DNA of 64,000 bases, taken from the NCBI GenBank assembly GCA_036365515.1, contig CM070877.1, positions 65,918,522-65,982,521 on the forward strand. The letters are read 5' to 3'. Position 1 is the stretch's first letter; the number at the start of each line of letters is the position of its first letter. This document shows positions 10,942-20,851 of the stretch, one piece after another. A program made the translations under genes and the position numbers. Below the pieces are notes generated by a model. That model worked only from the letters and a program-made list of their open reading frames with translations. It had not been told where the DNA came from and did not search any database. Source of the DNA: Torymus aiolomorphi (taxonomy: Eukaryota; Arthropoda; Insecta; Hymenoptera; Torymidae).

Positions 10942-12990
10942 TCTCAATCCTATCATTAAAAACCGCTGCCAATACATTGGCACTTAGCTTCCTCAAAATA
11001 ATATATTTATTCATTTTTTTAAAATTTTTTATAAAAATAATTAATTGTATCATACCCAATTTTCTTTTCTTTATGAATATTCTTAATAAATTAATATATA
11101 TTTTTCGAAAATTCATTCTTGTTACTCTTTTTCTCGTGCGACAACCCGATATTTTTATAAATCAATTTTTTCAAAATATTATCACATGTTCAATTAGTTT
11201 TATTTTAAACCTCAAATATCTTTCGTCGTAATAGTTCGATTTTATTGGGCAACGAATTCAGTTTGAAGATATAAAAAAAATATATCTCTCCCAAATTTTA
11301 GGACTATTGGTTGATTTTCTTAATATTGTTATCGCGTGACAACAAAACTCCTACTTTTTTATAAAACATTGTATTTTTTAAAAACAAATAAAGATAATCT
11401 TTTGAAATTTCAACCAAATATATTCTTCAATGAGTATAATAAGTGGTTAAAACTTGAAGTCGATAAATCAATTATTATTTGAAAAATTTATTAAATAAAT
11501 TTGCATATTCTGCAAGTAAAATGCAAACTTTTTCCCAATCAATGTTTTATACAAAAAATTTCGATATTTTGAGTAAAAAATAAAGATAATCTTTTGAAAT
11601 TTTAACCAAATATATTCTTCAATCAGTATAATAAGTGGTTAAAACTTGATCGCGCTGTAAATTACCCTCAATAAGAAACAAAAGCAAGCGAACAACACGC
11701 ACGCATAGCACGTGTTATTTACATTTTCTAGTATAGATATATCCAAAAAATTATGATTTGAAAAGAAGGCTAAATTAGTTTTAACCTCGAATATCTCTGA
11801 AATTCATAAACGAATTCTTTTACTCTAAAAACGCATATAATAAATAATATACACTCTACATCTCCGCCAAATTAAAAAAAAATTAAAACAAGTTTTCTCT
11901 AGTTATCAGGCGACAAATAAAATAACTTTGTAAAATAGGAAAATTTTGAACATCAAAAAGTAATCGTACGATCTTGATGAAAATTCACATACATAATATC
12001 TATATCACATACAAAATTGTCTAGAAATCTGTAGCTGATTCATAGAACCGTTCTCGAGAAATTACGATTTAAAAAAAAGTTTAAAATATTTTAACCTCAA
12101 ATATCTCTGAAATTTATGGACCAATTATTTTGCCCAAAGAACTCGACCAAGAGCTATCCAAAATCTACCTCCACAAGGAATTTTGAAGAATTACGACAAT
12201 TTTCCCTCCGGAATCGTTGGACAAAACTCATTTTTTTCATTTTTCATGTTTTACGTTTTTGTTAATAAGCAAAGAACCGTGATAGCTAGAAACTTTTTTT
12301 AGAAAATATAGATATTTTTATTCTCTTTTAAATGCTACCTATCCCATTCTGATACATACAGCCGTTCTCGAGAAATTACGATTCGAAAAAGAGGTTACAA
12401 AAATTTTAACCTCAAAAATCTCTGAAATTTATGAACCAATCATCTATCCCAAAGAAAGGTGCAGGTGGCAACAAAAAATCTACCTCTACAAGGAATTTTG
12501 AAGTGATTAACACAATTTTACTCCCGTAAATTGTCGCCACCTAAAACACGTTTTTTTCATTTTTTAATTTTTTCTCAAAAACTAACCAACAGAATGGATT
12601 CAATTTTATAGAGATTATAGCTATTCATAGTCTCCATTATCATGATTTTTCTCAAAAAAATTGACCATTTAGTTTGGGAGTTATAAGCATTTAAAAAAAA
12701 AAACACGTTTTTGTTAGTAACAAAATAACCGTGATAGCTAGAGAAATTTTTTTTTTTAAATATAGGGTTTTTTATGCTCTTTCGAACTCTACTCATCCGA
12801 TTATAAAATTTAAATCCAATCATTAAAAAAAATCAAAAATAAATTTTTCGAAAATGAAAAATTCGACATAAAACAAAAACGAATCAGTTAGTCTTACAAA
12901 ATTATTTTTTTCCCGAATTCGGAATCAAAAAACAAAAAAAATGAGACCCGTCCGGTTAAAATCGACCGCGTAGATCAGAAAATAAAGCGG
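10942..12990. repeat. Array of diverged AT-rich repeat units
   Basis: No gene seen. At least three diverged copies of the roughly 190-bp unit (about 11750, 12040 and 12355) contain the GAGAAATTACGATT core and the AACCTCAAATATCTCTGAAA box. A local duplication around AAAGATAATCTTTTGAAATT occurs at 11390 and 11582. The right part (12550-12830) is the inverted partner of 5780-6030. Confidence 0.7.

Positions 12991-12991
<1 letters not shown>

Positions 12992-13077
<86 letters not shown>
12992..13077. repeat. (CA)n microsatellite
   Basis: About 42 uninterrupted CA dinucleotides. Confidence 0.97.
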
Positions 13078-13078
<1 letters not shown>

Positions 13079-13129
13079 ATACAGACATTTTATAAAATCA
13101 TGTGACACAAACTTCTAACACCTTTATTC

Positions 13130-13620
13130 ATGTTTCTAGAGCAATTTAAAGAAAATTAAAATTTTACTATTACAAAGCTTTCTCTATGAGGAAGCAGAAA
13201 AAGCAAAACACAAATTTTGAGAAAATTGAAAATTCGAAATAAAACAAAAACGCATCGGCGAAGCAAAAAGAGGATTTCTTTCTCCCATTCACGCAAGAAA
13301 AACAAAAAATGATACCTGTCCGATTAAAATCGATCGAATATATCCTGAGATAAAACGGTACAGACACACACACACGCACACACACGCACACACACACATA
13401 CACACACACACAAACTCACACACACTCACATCCACCCACCCATCTATCTACACACACACAACACACACACACACACAGCCGCACACACACAACCACACAC
13501 ACATATACACACACACATACATCCATACATCCATACAGGCACCTCGGAAAATTTTGTAACATCTTTTTACAACAACTCAAAAAATAACTATCACAAAGCT
13601 TCCTCTAGGGGGAAACAAAC
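13130..13620 (-). repeat. Inverted copies of the AT-rich repeat, with end motifs
   Basis: 13200-13620 is the reverse complement of 5354-5760, including the CA-rich tract. The adjoining 13080-13196 matches 4895-5010 reversed. The order of the two sub-units is the same rather than mirrored, so this is two separate inverted insertions and not one simple palindrome. Confidence 0.78.
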
Positions 13621-13632
13621 AAATTTGTTGAA

Positions 13633-13829
13633 GGTGGTTCTTCTTGGACTCCCTAGTCAAAGCAGTGCTAAATCTAGAAATTACCTAAAATTAAAAAAAA
13701 GAACCATAGTGTAAATGTGATTTATTTATTTAAAATGATAGAGATAGACAATGTATTATAAATAAAGTGTATTTAACATGACTAAAATAACTTTTTTCAC
13801 AAAATGGCGATATTCTAGAAACTAGATAT
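13633..13829. mobile_element. Left arm of a TTAA foldback element split by a retroelement
   Basis: Starts GGTGGTTCTTCTTGGACTCC next to TGAA (13629-13632), probably TTAA with one substitution. It matches the inverse of 49340-49556, whose outer end is flanked by an intact TTAA. The continuation of this arm is at 49004 onward, on the far side of the 35-kb retroelement. Confidence 0.82.
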
Positions 13830-14426
13830 TGTTACGTGTGGAGACATTCCACACGCGAGTTCGGTCATGCACGCGAAAACCGCGATTCAGCATTCGAAGC
13901 ATCGAGAACGTTCGACACTACGCCGCGACCATAGCGCGAGGATGCTGGAGTCGGTCGAATCGGTTGAGCGGCCGAAAACTGCGAGATCGACACTAACGAA
14001 AGTACGAAGCTCCACGTGCAGCCGGTCCCCACTATGATTAATTAGAAAAGTGGGAGACACTGCACCGCGAGTATAAAATGCGACGCTGCCGGCGTCGTGC
14101 TCTCAATTCTACCCACGGGGAACCTATGAGAGAGGTCTAGACGATACGACGACTCCAGAACGAGATAGGACGATAACTGAGTCTTCAGCCATCGATTCAC
14201 GAGGAAGCTACGAATCCACGAACATGACGAATCATCCGCGCCGCGCACATATATATATATATTTACACACGATTAGGACACCTCTCTCTCGCGCATTTGA
14301 GTATTGAATAAATACCAGTTTACTTATACTTCTTGCCTTCCGACTACTTATTTCACGTAAAACCAACCTCTCCGGGTGCGTAACTCAGAGAGGCCGGAAA
14401 CAAACGAATACCCTTCACACGTAACA
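13830..14426 (+). repeat. 5' LTR of the errantivirus-like element
   Basis: 597 bp, TG...CA bounded. TATAAA lies at 14072-14077 and AATAAA at 14307-14312. The copy at 48416-49003 differs by scattered substitutions and a few short indels, for example in the ATATAT stretch near 14250. Confidence 0.95.
14072..14077 (+). promoter_or_regulatory. TATA box in the 5' LTR
   Basis: TATAAA within GAGTATAAAATGCG, conserved in the 3' LTR near 48653. It is a plausible RNA polymerase II core promoter for the genomic transcript. No experimental start site can be inferred. Confidence 0.55.
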
Positions 14427-14431
14427 ATTTT

Positions 14432-14449
14432 TGGTGCTAGGTGTGGGGT
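14432..14449 (+). promoter_or_regulatory. Primer-binding site candidate
   Basis: TGGTGCTAGGTGTGGGGT lies five bases after the LTR end. A TGG start pairs with a tRNA 3'-CCA end. Which tRNA it matches cannot be settled here. Confidence 0.6.
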
Positions 14450-14907
14450 TTCCGTTACGAAATAAGTAGTACTTGTAAATCGCGAACAGCGTGTCTTTTT
14501 TGAACATCTCCAACCACTCCGAGACAGGAAGGACAGGAAGGAAAGAAGCCAGGCTGAGGCCAGCCATCTTCTCCATCATCGTGTTCAGCTTCCAGTAAGT
14601 GAATTTTACATTATCGGAAAATTTTATATTTTGTCCCCGTGGAAATTTTCTTAAAAGAAAAAAAGGCTGCGCATAATAAAAATACATACGTGCTAATTTT
14701 TTGGATTAACTGTCGTGAAAGATTTTTTTCTAAAAATATACAATAACGGTATATCATAAAATAGTTATATTTTTCGGATACTGAAACAAATATCGATTAT
14801 CTTCTTGCATAAATAAATTACATAGTGCGTGAAAAATAGCAGTAGTTAAGTGTAACAAATGATTGCTTCTCCATTTACTGTTAAATAACTCCTCTCACAC
14901 TTCCCTT

Positions 14908-15252
14908 TTCCTCAGATCAGTTGTCATCGACGGTCGATTACTCTTTCCTTTAGACCAGTTGCCACCGACGGTCGACTTCCTTCTTCCTTGGACCAGTTGT
15001 CATCGACGGTCGATTACTCTCTTTCCTTTAGACCAGTTGCCACCGACGGTCGACTTCCCTTTTCCTTAGACCTGTTGTCATCGACGGTCGATTACTCTTT
15101 TTCCATTAGACCAGTTGCCACCGACGGTCGACTTCCCTTTTCCTTAGACCAGTTGTCATCGACGGCCGATTACTCTTTTTCCATTAAATCAGTTGCTACC
15201 GATGGTCGATTTTCCTTCTCCTCAGACCAGTTTCCATCGACGGTTAATTTCC
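14908..15252 (+). repeat. Tandem array in the retroelement leader
   Basis: Nine units of 37-40 bp alternate between two versions, one with GTTGTCATCGACGGTCGATT and one with GTTGCCACCGACGGTCGACT. The shared core is CGACGGTCGA, itself a near-palindrome. The array lies between the LTR and gag, the position at which Drosophila gypsy carries its Su(Hw)-binding insulator array. The unit sequence is different from Su(Hw) sites. It produces artificial open frames. Confidence 0.93.
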
Positions 15253-15298
15253 TCAAAAGCTCTTCGGAGAAGTAAATAAAAACCTAGAAGCAATCTGT

Positions 15299-15574
15299 AT
15301 GCTAAACCGCGGGGAAAGCGAGCGAAGCAAGCTGAGTAGCGAAAAATTACACCTGCGTAAACTAATTAGGGAGAGGAGAGCCCTACGGTGGCGCTTGGGA
15401 AAAATCGATAAGCAAATCACGGCTCAGAAAGAACTAATACAGTCCGCGAGAGCACCACGCACGGCAGAGGCAAGGGGAGAAAATACGGAGAAAATAAGAT
15501 CCCTCGCTGAAGTTAGCCGAAAATTCGATAACTTAATAGCGTTTGCCGAGGCTTCGATTCGCGAAAATAAATAA
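15299..15574 (+). CDS. Small basic coiled-coil-like ORF at the start of gag
   Basis: 91 residues from ATG to TAA, rich in Arg, Lys and Glu, with heptad-like hydrophobic spacing (LHLRKLIRERRALRWRLGKI). It ends 30 bp before the main gag frame opens in another frame. It may be the N-terminal part of gag separated by a frameshift, or a short leader ORF. No domain is recognised. There are no internal stops, which is notable in an otherwise decayed element. Confidence 0.5.
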   Translation: MLNRGESERSKLSSEKLHLRKLIRERRALRWRLGKIDKQITAQKELIQSARAPRTAEARGENTEKIRSLAEVSRKFDNLIAFAEASIRENK

Positions 15575-15602
15575 CCCCCGCGCCACCAGAATACCGAATA
15601 AG

Positions 15603-18047
15603 CAAACTATACAGACGCAACTGGAATCTTCAATAGCAAAATTTTTTTCGGGAAAAAGAAAAGTAAGAGCATCACAGGGGACGATAAGGGCCTAGTTTAC
15701 GCATGGCCACAGCAAGACAAAGCGGCGGCACTCGTCCGCAGCGAGTCGCTCGAGTTCACAAGAAAACGGGGAGCATGGAGTCGAGCAGGTATCAGGAAGG
15801 AGGATAAAGCAACGATCGATCTCCAGACCGCCCTAACCACGGCAGAACTGGCGATCCAACATCCGTATAGGGATGTACTGGAATCGGCATTGAAGAGGTT
15901 CGAAGACCTCCGCGCTGGAGGATTTAACGGCCTCAGCGAAGACGAGAAGGAGATCGCCGAGCAAGTGGACCGCCGAGTATACCAGATATACCAGGAGAAG
16001 GAAGACGAGGTAAAGAACTCGTCGGCGGCATCATTGAACGCCCTCGATCGGGATAACGCCGAGCACGCGGGCAAGGACCCCGCGACGAAGGCAGACGATC
16101 AAAGCCCGCGACTCACCACCGCATCAGGGGCGAAGCCTAAAACGGAGCCGGGATCGCCGCCCTTTGAACACCGCCAGGAGTACAAAGGGCCCATGGAGGA
16201 TCAAAAATATACATCGAGAATCCCGGATTGGAACGACCAATATGGGCCCCGATACGAGTCCCCAAGGGATCGGCGATACAATTCGCCGGGGAAAGAGGAA
16301 GGGCCATCAATTACTCGTTCCCACCCGCAAACCCAGCATACCTTGAACCAAAGCGAGAAAATCCACACAGACAGGGTCACGAATACTTCAGACGGGAGCC
16401 CGAGTACAGTACACGCGAAGACCTTAGAAATCAACAGAGAAGGAATGAGGCGGGCGCAGAACTCTACGTGAAACCGTATGGCAGTCCGCACGGTTACCTA
16501 CCAGCCACGTGGCCTTATCGCACCCCAGAGTAAGGACTCCCAGCGTGGACAAGGGTTCTGGAACACCTCGGACTGGAACACAAATGCCGAGCGCGCGAGG
16601 ACTTCGAGAATCCGCCGCAGAGAGAGGAAGCAGATACGGAGCGCTATAGAAATCCTTATGGCAGCCCGCAGGGCCGCACCTACCAGCGAGGGCGCCCTAT
16701 CGAGCACAGGAGCAGGCATGCCCAGCTAGACCCAGAGACCCGGGAATGGATACCGGCATACGACACGCAGTTACCTCAATACGACGGTAACGCAGCCAGC
16801 GCCGCATATTTCTCTAACGCGGTAAGAGAGGTCCTTAAGAACTATGGAGAATCCGCCAACTAAGCGATACTCAACGCCTTCAGCGTAAAGCTGAAGGGTA
16901 AGGCGCTAGAGAATTTCCTCAATGATGCCAGTCAACACACCTCCGTCGAGCGGACGCTCGAATTCATAGCCGATCGGTATAAGTATCGCGGCGGGGCAGA
17001 TCACGTTCTGGCCGAAATAAAGGTCATAAGCCAAGGGCCAGAGGAAAGTGCGGAAGACTTTGGAGAAAGGATGGAGGCGCTACTGAACAAGTTAAGGAAC
17101 TTATATGATACGGATAATACGCTAGGCGGGAGCCAGAAGTTAACATACCGGGAAAGTGGAGAAGCAGAAGCATTGGAACAATTTCTATTTGGCCTACGCG
17201 GGGACTTACAGCATCAGGTTAGGGCAAGGTTCCCAAGAAATTTGACCGGAGCAATTACGGAGGCAATACGCATCGAGCTAAAGACTAGCGCATGGCGTGG
17301 CGAGTCAAGGGTCAAGGAAGTATTTACTGCGAGTCCACCAACGTCAACCGATGCCTTGCTAAAGGACCTGGCTACAAAGATCTCCGCGATGGCCGCGGTA
17401 AACACACAGAATGCTACAGTCAGGTTGGCCCCGGTGAAAATAGGGTGTAACTATTGCAACGGCACCTCTCACAGAGAAAATGAATGCCAAAAGAAAAATT
17501 TCGATACAAAAGGTATGCGAGTACTGTAATATCAGAGGGCATCTGCTAGGTGAATGCTTTGCATTGGAGAAAGCCGTAAGGGAAGGTCGTGCCAGGAAGG
17601 AGAGAGTGGATAACGCGGTGATCCAAACCGCGCCAGTGAGTCAGCAGCTGGTAGTATACACCGCATACCAAGCAAAGGAGCCGACGGCAGTAGCTTACTC
17701 AGCGCCGCCACCAAGACCGTATGACGCAAGGAGGTCGCGCAATCCGAGTACGGCCGGGCGCCCGCCACGACTATGGGCACGGTAGCAGCCCCGACTACCG
17801 AAGAGGAGGAGGTTACCGTCGAGGAGGTAATAATAGACCATTCAATAATGGCCGAGAGAATCGATACCGACAAGACAATCCGAGAAACTGGAACGAATGG
17901 AACCCACAAAATGACCGCCGCCCGGATAACAACGAATATCGAGGGGATAGAGGTCAAACGAGCAACAGCCAAGAGCCGGCAAGCGATACGGCTCATTTAA
18001 ACTCCCAAGATGCTCGGCACCAGAGTCCTGCCGGACCGAGTAACTAG
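15603..18047 (+). pseudogene. gag: gag of the errantivirus-like element, frameshifted
   Basis: Reading continues through at least four frames: about 15603-16471, a Tyr/Pro-rich segment to about 16730, capsid-like sequence from about 16735 to 17529 with an in-frame stop near 16861, and the tail to 18047. The capsid part has the LEFIADRYKYRGGADHVLAE and FGERMEALLNKLRNLY stretches common in gypsy Gag. Two CCHC zinc knuckles follow, CNYCNGTSHRENEC and CEYCNIRGHLLGEC, but a frameshift falls between them near 17505. The tail (17721-18047) is rich in Arg-Gly and Asn and probably binds RNA. Confidence 0.8.
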
Positions 18048-18059
18048 AAGCGACGGCAA

Positions 18060-20406
18060 CAAAGAATAAACCTAGTTATAACATAAGGTTTGCCCAGGCA
18101 GGACGGAGGCCGCCTATAGTAAATTTTAGGAGTCCGCAATTGGTGCGGGCTCACGGCCAATTCTACGTAGACACCGGAGCAGATGTGTCACTAATAAGAA
18201 AAAATAGGATTAATAAAATCGTACCGATAAACCGAGAAAGCATGGTATCAATAAGCGGCGTTACGCCCGGAGAATGCGCGACGCTAGGGAGCGTCGAAAT
18301 AGAGATAAACGGCCTTTTATGTGAGGCCCATGTGGTGCCCGATGATTTTCCCATTGAAACGGATGGACTATTAGGCTGGGATATGCTGAGTAAGCACGAG
18401 GCGAGGATAAATGCAGCGAATAAACGTCTGGAAGTCGGACGATTAGTAATACCCTTCGAAAAGGACGAGCAGTTTGTAATTCCTGCACACACGAGGCAGG
18501 TTATATACGCGAGAGTTCAAAATACAGAGGATAAGATGGGTTTTGTCCCATTACAGGACCTGGATCCAGGTCTACTATTCGGCAATTTCATGGCCGAAAC
18601 TAAAAATGGCAAGGCATACGCGCTTTGCTACAATATAAGCGATGAGCCGATAGTGCTCTCACCGCCAGTGGTCGAAATGGAATCCTGCGAAATAGTGCGG
18701 GAGAAGGATGCTATTTTCGACGAAGATATAAATAATGGATTTGAAGCCAATGAACTCGAGCGCATTAATATTTTGCGCGTATTTACGGACCACAATAATG
18801 ATCGAACGGCAAGAATACTTTGGGCATTAGACCCCGATACGCTCAAGGGACTGAATGAAGAGGAAATAGAGCACATCAAGGGCTTGATAGGTGAGAGGCC
18901 ACTTCTGTTCGGGCTCCCAGGGGAAAAATTAAGAGCAATGCATCTAGTTACGCACAAATTGATAACCACCACAGACACTCCAATCCGTGTTAAGGGCATC
19001 GCCACCCACCCGCAATAAAGGAAGAGATGCAGCGCCAAATAAATAAATATCTAGACGAGGGAATCATAAGGCCGTCGGACAGCCCGTACTCGTCCATGAT
19101 GTGGGTAGTACCGAAGAAGAGCGGAAGGAATGGCGAGAAGAGGTGGCGCATGGTAACGGACTTCCGCCAATTAAACGAAGTCACGGTGGGTAATAGTTAT
19201 CCGCTCCCTTTAAGGGGGTTTCACCCGAAACGCCTTTTCTTAGAAATTTCTCTCAATTTTGACCAGGTGTTGATAATACTATTGTCTATAAGATATTTCC
19301 ATCTAAAAACTCCCAGCGGTTTAGTTCTCGAGATATTCAACATCAAAGTCGCGCATTTTAACACAGCGCCTTATGGGACGGCCCGCGCGAAATGAACGTT
19401 TTCGTCTGTAACTCGAAAAGTTTTCTTAGCAATTTTTCTAAAAACCGAAATCTTATTAATGACATCTATTAGAACAAGACATTCAGATCTGAGAAAGCCC
19501 AGCGGTCTCGTTCGTGAGATACGTTAATTGAAAGTGCGGAATATCAGGTTAGATTTCACGCGCGCGTGAGACGCATGTATAGCGAGGAGAGAGAGCGAGA
19601 GCGTCGCTGGCGCGCACGCTTACTGCGCACACACAGACAGGCGTCTCTCGGTATCTGTGCTCAGTCCCGTAGCAAGCAACTCTCAACAGAAAGAGAGGGG
19701 GAGCGTATGCGAGAGCCTGTACGCGTCGCACGGGGCACCGTGCTCTGTGGGTTCGGGCCTCGTTGGTGAGACCCCCTTAACAACAGACATCATCGGGTTT
19801 TATCAAATACCCATGGACCCCGAGGACGCCCATAAAACAGCGTTCGCTGGTCCCTACGGCCATTACGAATACACACGAATGGGCATGGGGTTGCGCAATG
19901 CCCCGGCCACGTTCCAATCATTAATGGACCTAGTCCTAAGCGGGCTACAAGGAGTCGAGTTATATTTATATTTAGACGATATTATAGTTTTTGCATCCGA
20001 TCTCGAGGAGCATGGCAAAAAGTTCAGACGATTGATGAAACGGCTAGACGAAGCCAATCTAACCATCGAGCCTAGTAAATGCCAATTTCTGCAAAGAGAG
20101 GCGAGCTTTTTGGGTCACATCGCGGGGAATGGGCAGATACGGCCAGACCCCAAGAAAATAAAGGCAGTGCGGGACTTGCCGACACCAACCACCAAGAGAA
20201 AGGTGAAACAATTCTACGGACTCACCAGCTACTATAGAAGGTTTATCAAAAATTTTGCCGAGATCGCTTATCCTCTGTCACAACTGACAGGAGGAAAAGA
20301 CGGGAAAAATCCTCGACCTTTCGTATGGAGAGAAGCAGAACAGAAATCTTTCGAGCAATTAAAGGAGTGCCTGTGCAGCAAGCCGGTCCTTGCAGATCAA
20401 TGTGGA
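18060..20406 (+). pseudogene. pol: pol (protease and RT) of the errantivirus-like element, broken and truncated
   Basis: The aspartic protease has its active site VDTGADVSLI near 18170. RT begins with the EMQRQINKYLDEGIIRPSDS box at 19027 after a frameshift near 19010. A TTAA element interrupts RT at 19214-19776. RT resumes with GFYQIPMD and reaches the catalytic YLYLDD at 19963-19980, the fingers and the connection (QFYGLTSYYRRFIKNFAEIA). The frame loses homology at about 20395, where RNase H should begin; RNase H and integrase were not found elsewhere in the element. About 20 codons normally between YPLP and GFYQ, including the first catalytic Asp, are also not seen. Confidence 0.9.
19214..19776. 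mobile_element. TTAA-flanked element inserted in RT
   Basis: Flanked by TTAA at 19210-19213 and 19777-19780. The ends are GGGGGTTTCACCCG and the complement of GGGGGTCTCACC. Removing it with one TTAA rejoins the RT frame without a shift. The right half is GC-rich and resembles the centre of 7421-7856. Short open frames over this region (for example 19657 onward) are read-through of the element into pol. Confidence 0.85.
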
Positions 20407-20851
20407 ATATGAGCCAGGTCTTATGAAATATGAGATCCCAATAATTCAAATTGAAACTTAAGAAGCCATCACTGTCATAGACAAAACTACATAAATACCG
20501 ATAAGCCCATCTTTTTTCAATGATCACTTGATTAGAAATATTAAATATTAAATATATCTTGAATTTAAGCCTGTATTCTTGTAAGCAGGCTTGTCGTTTT
20601 TTAATATGTCACTTTCATCTTTTTTAAAGATGTATTTATTTTTATGCGATAAAAATTTATACTGCCTTTTCTTAAAAAATATTTAATTCAATCTTGCCAA
20701 TGCACATGTTTTTCAGTATTAAATTTCATTCGGCATTCAATGGAAAGGAGATGGGAGGTGGAAACCGTGAGAAATAAACAAGGATACAAGAAAATCTGGG
20801 AAAAGATCAATATATTGAAATAAAATAAAACGCTCGCAAGGAGTACATTTA
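20407..20851. other. AT-rich 3' flank of the JmjC gene
   Basis: No gene seen. On the minus strand AATAAA overlaps the stop of the JmjC gene at about 20847-20852 and could be its polyadenylation signal. Confidence 0.4.

Noticed and set aside
4990..13530. CRISPR-like arrays
   Set aside because: The repetitive tracts are dinucleotide microsatellites and dispersed insect repeats without spacer structure; the window is eukaryotic.
14863..15275. Frames of 68 and 95 codons with repeated DQLPPTVD words
   Set aside because: They are produced by the tandem array in the retroelement leader.
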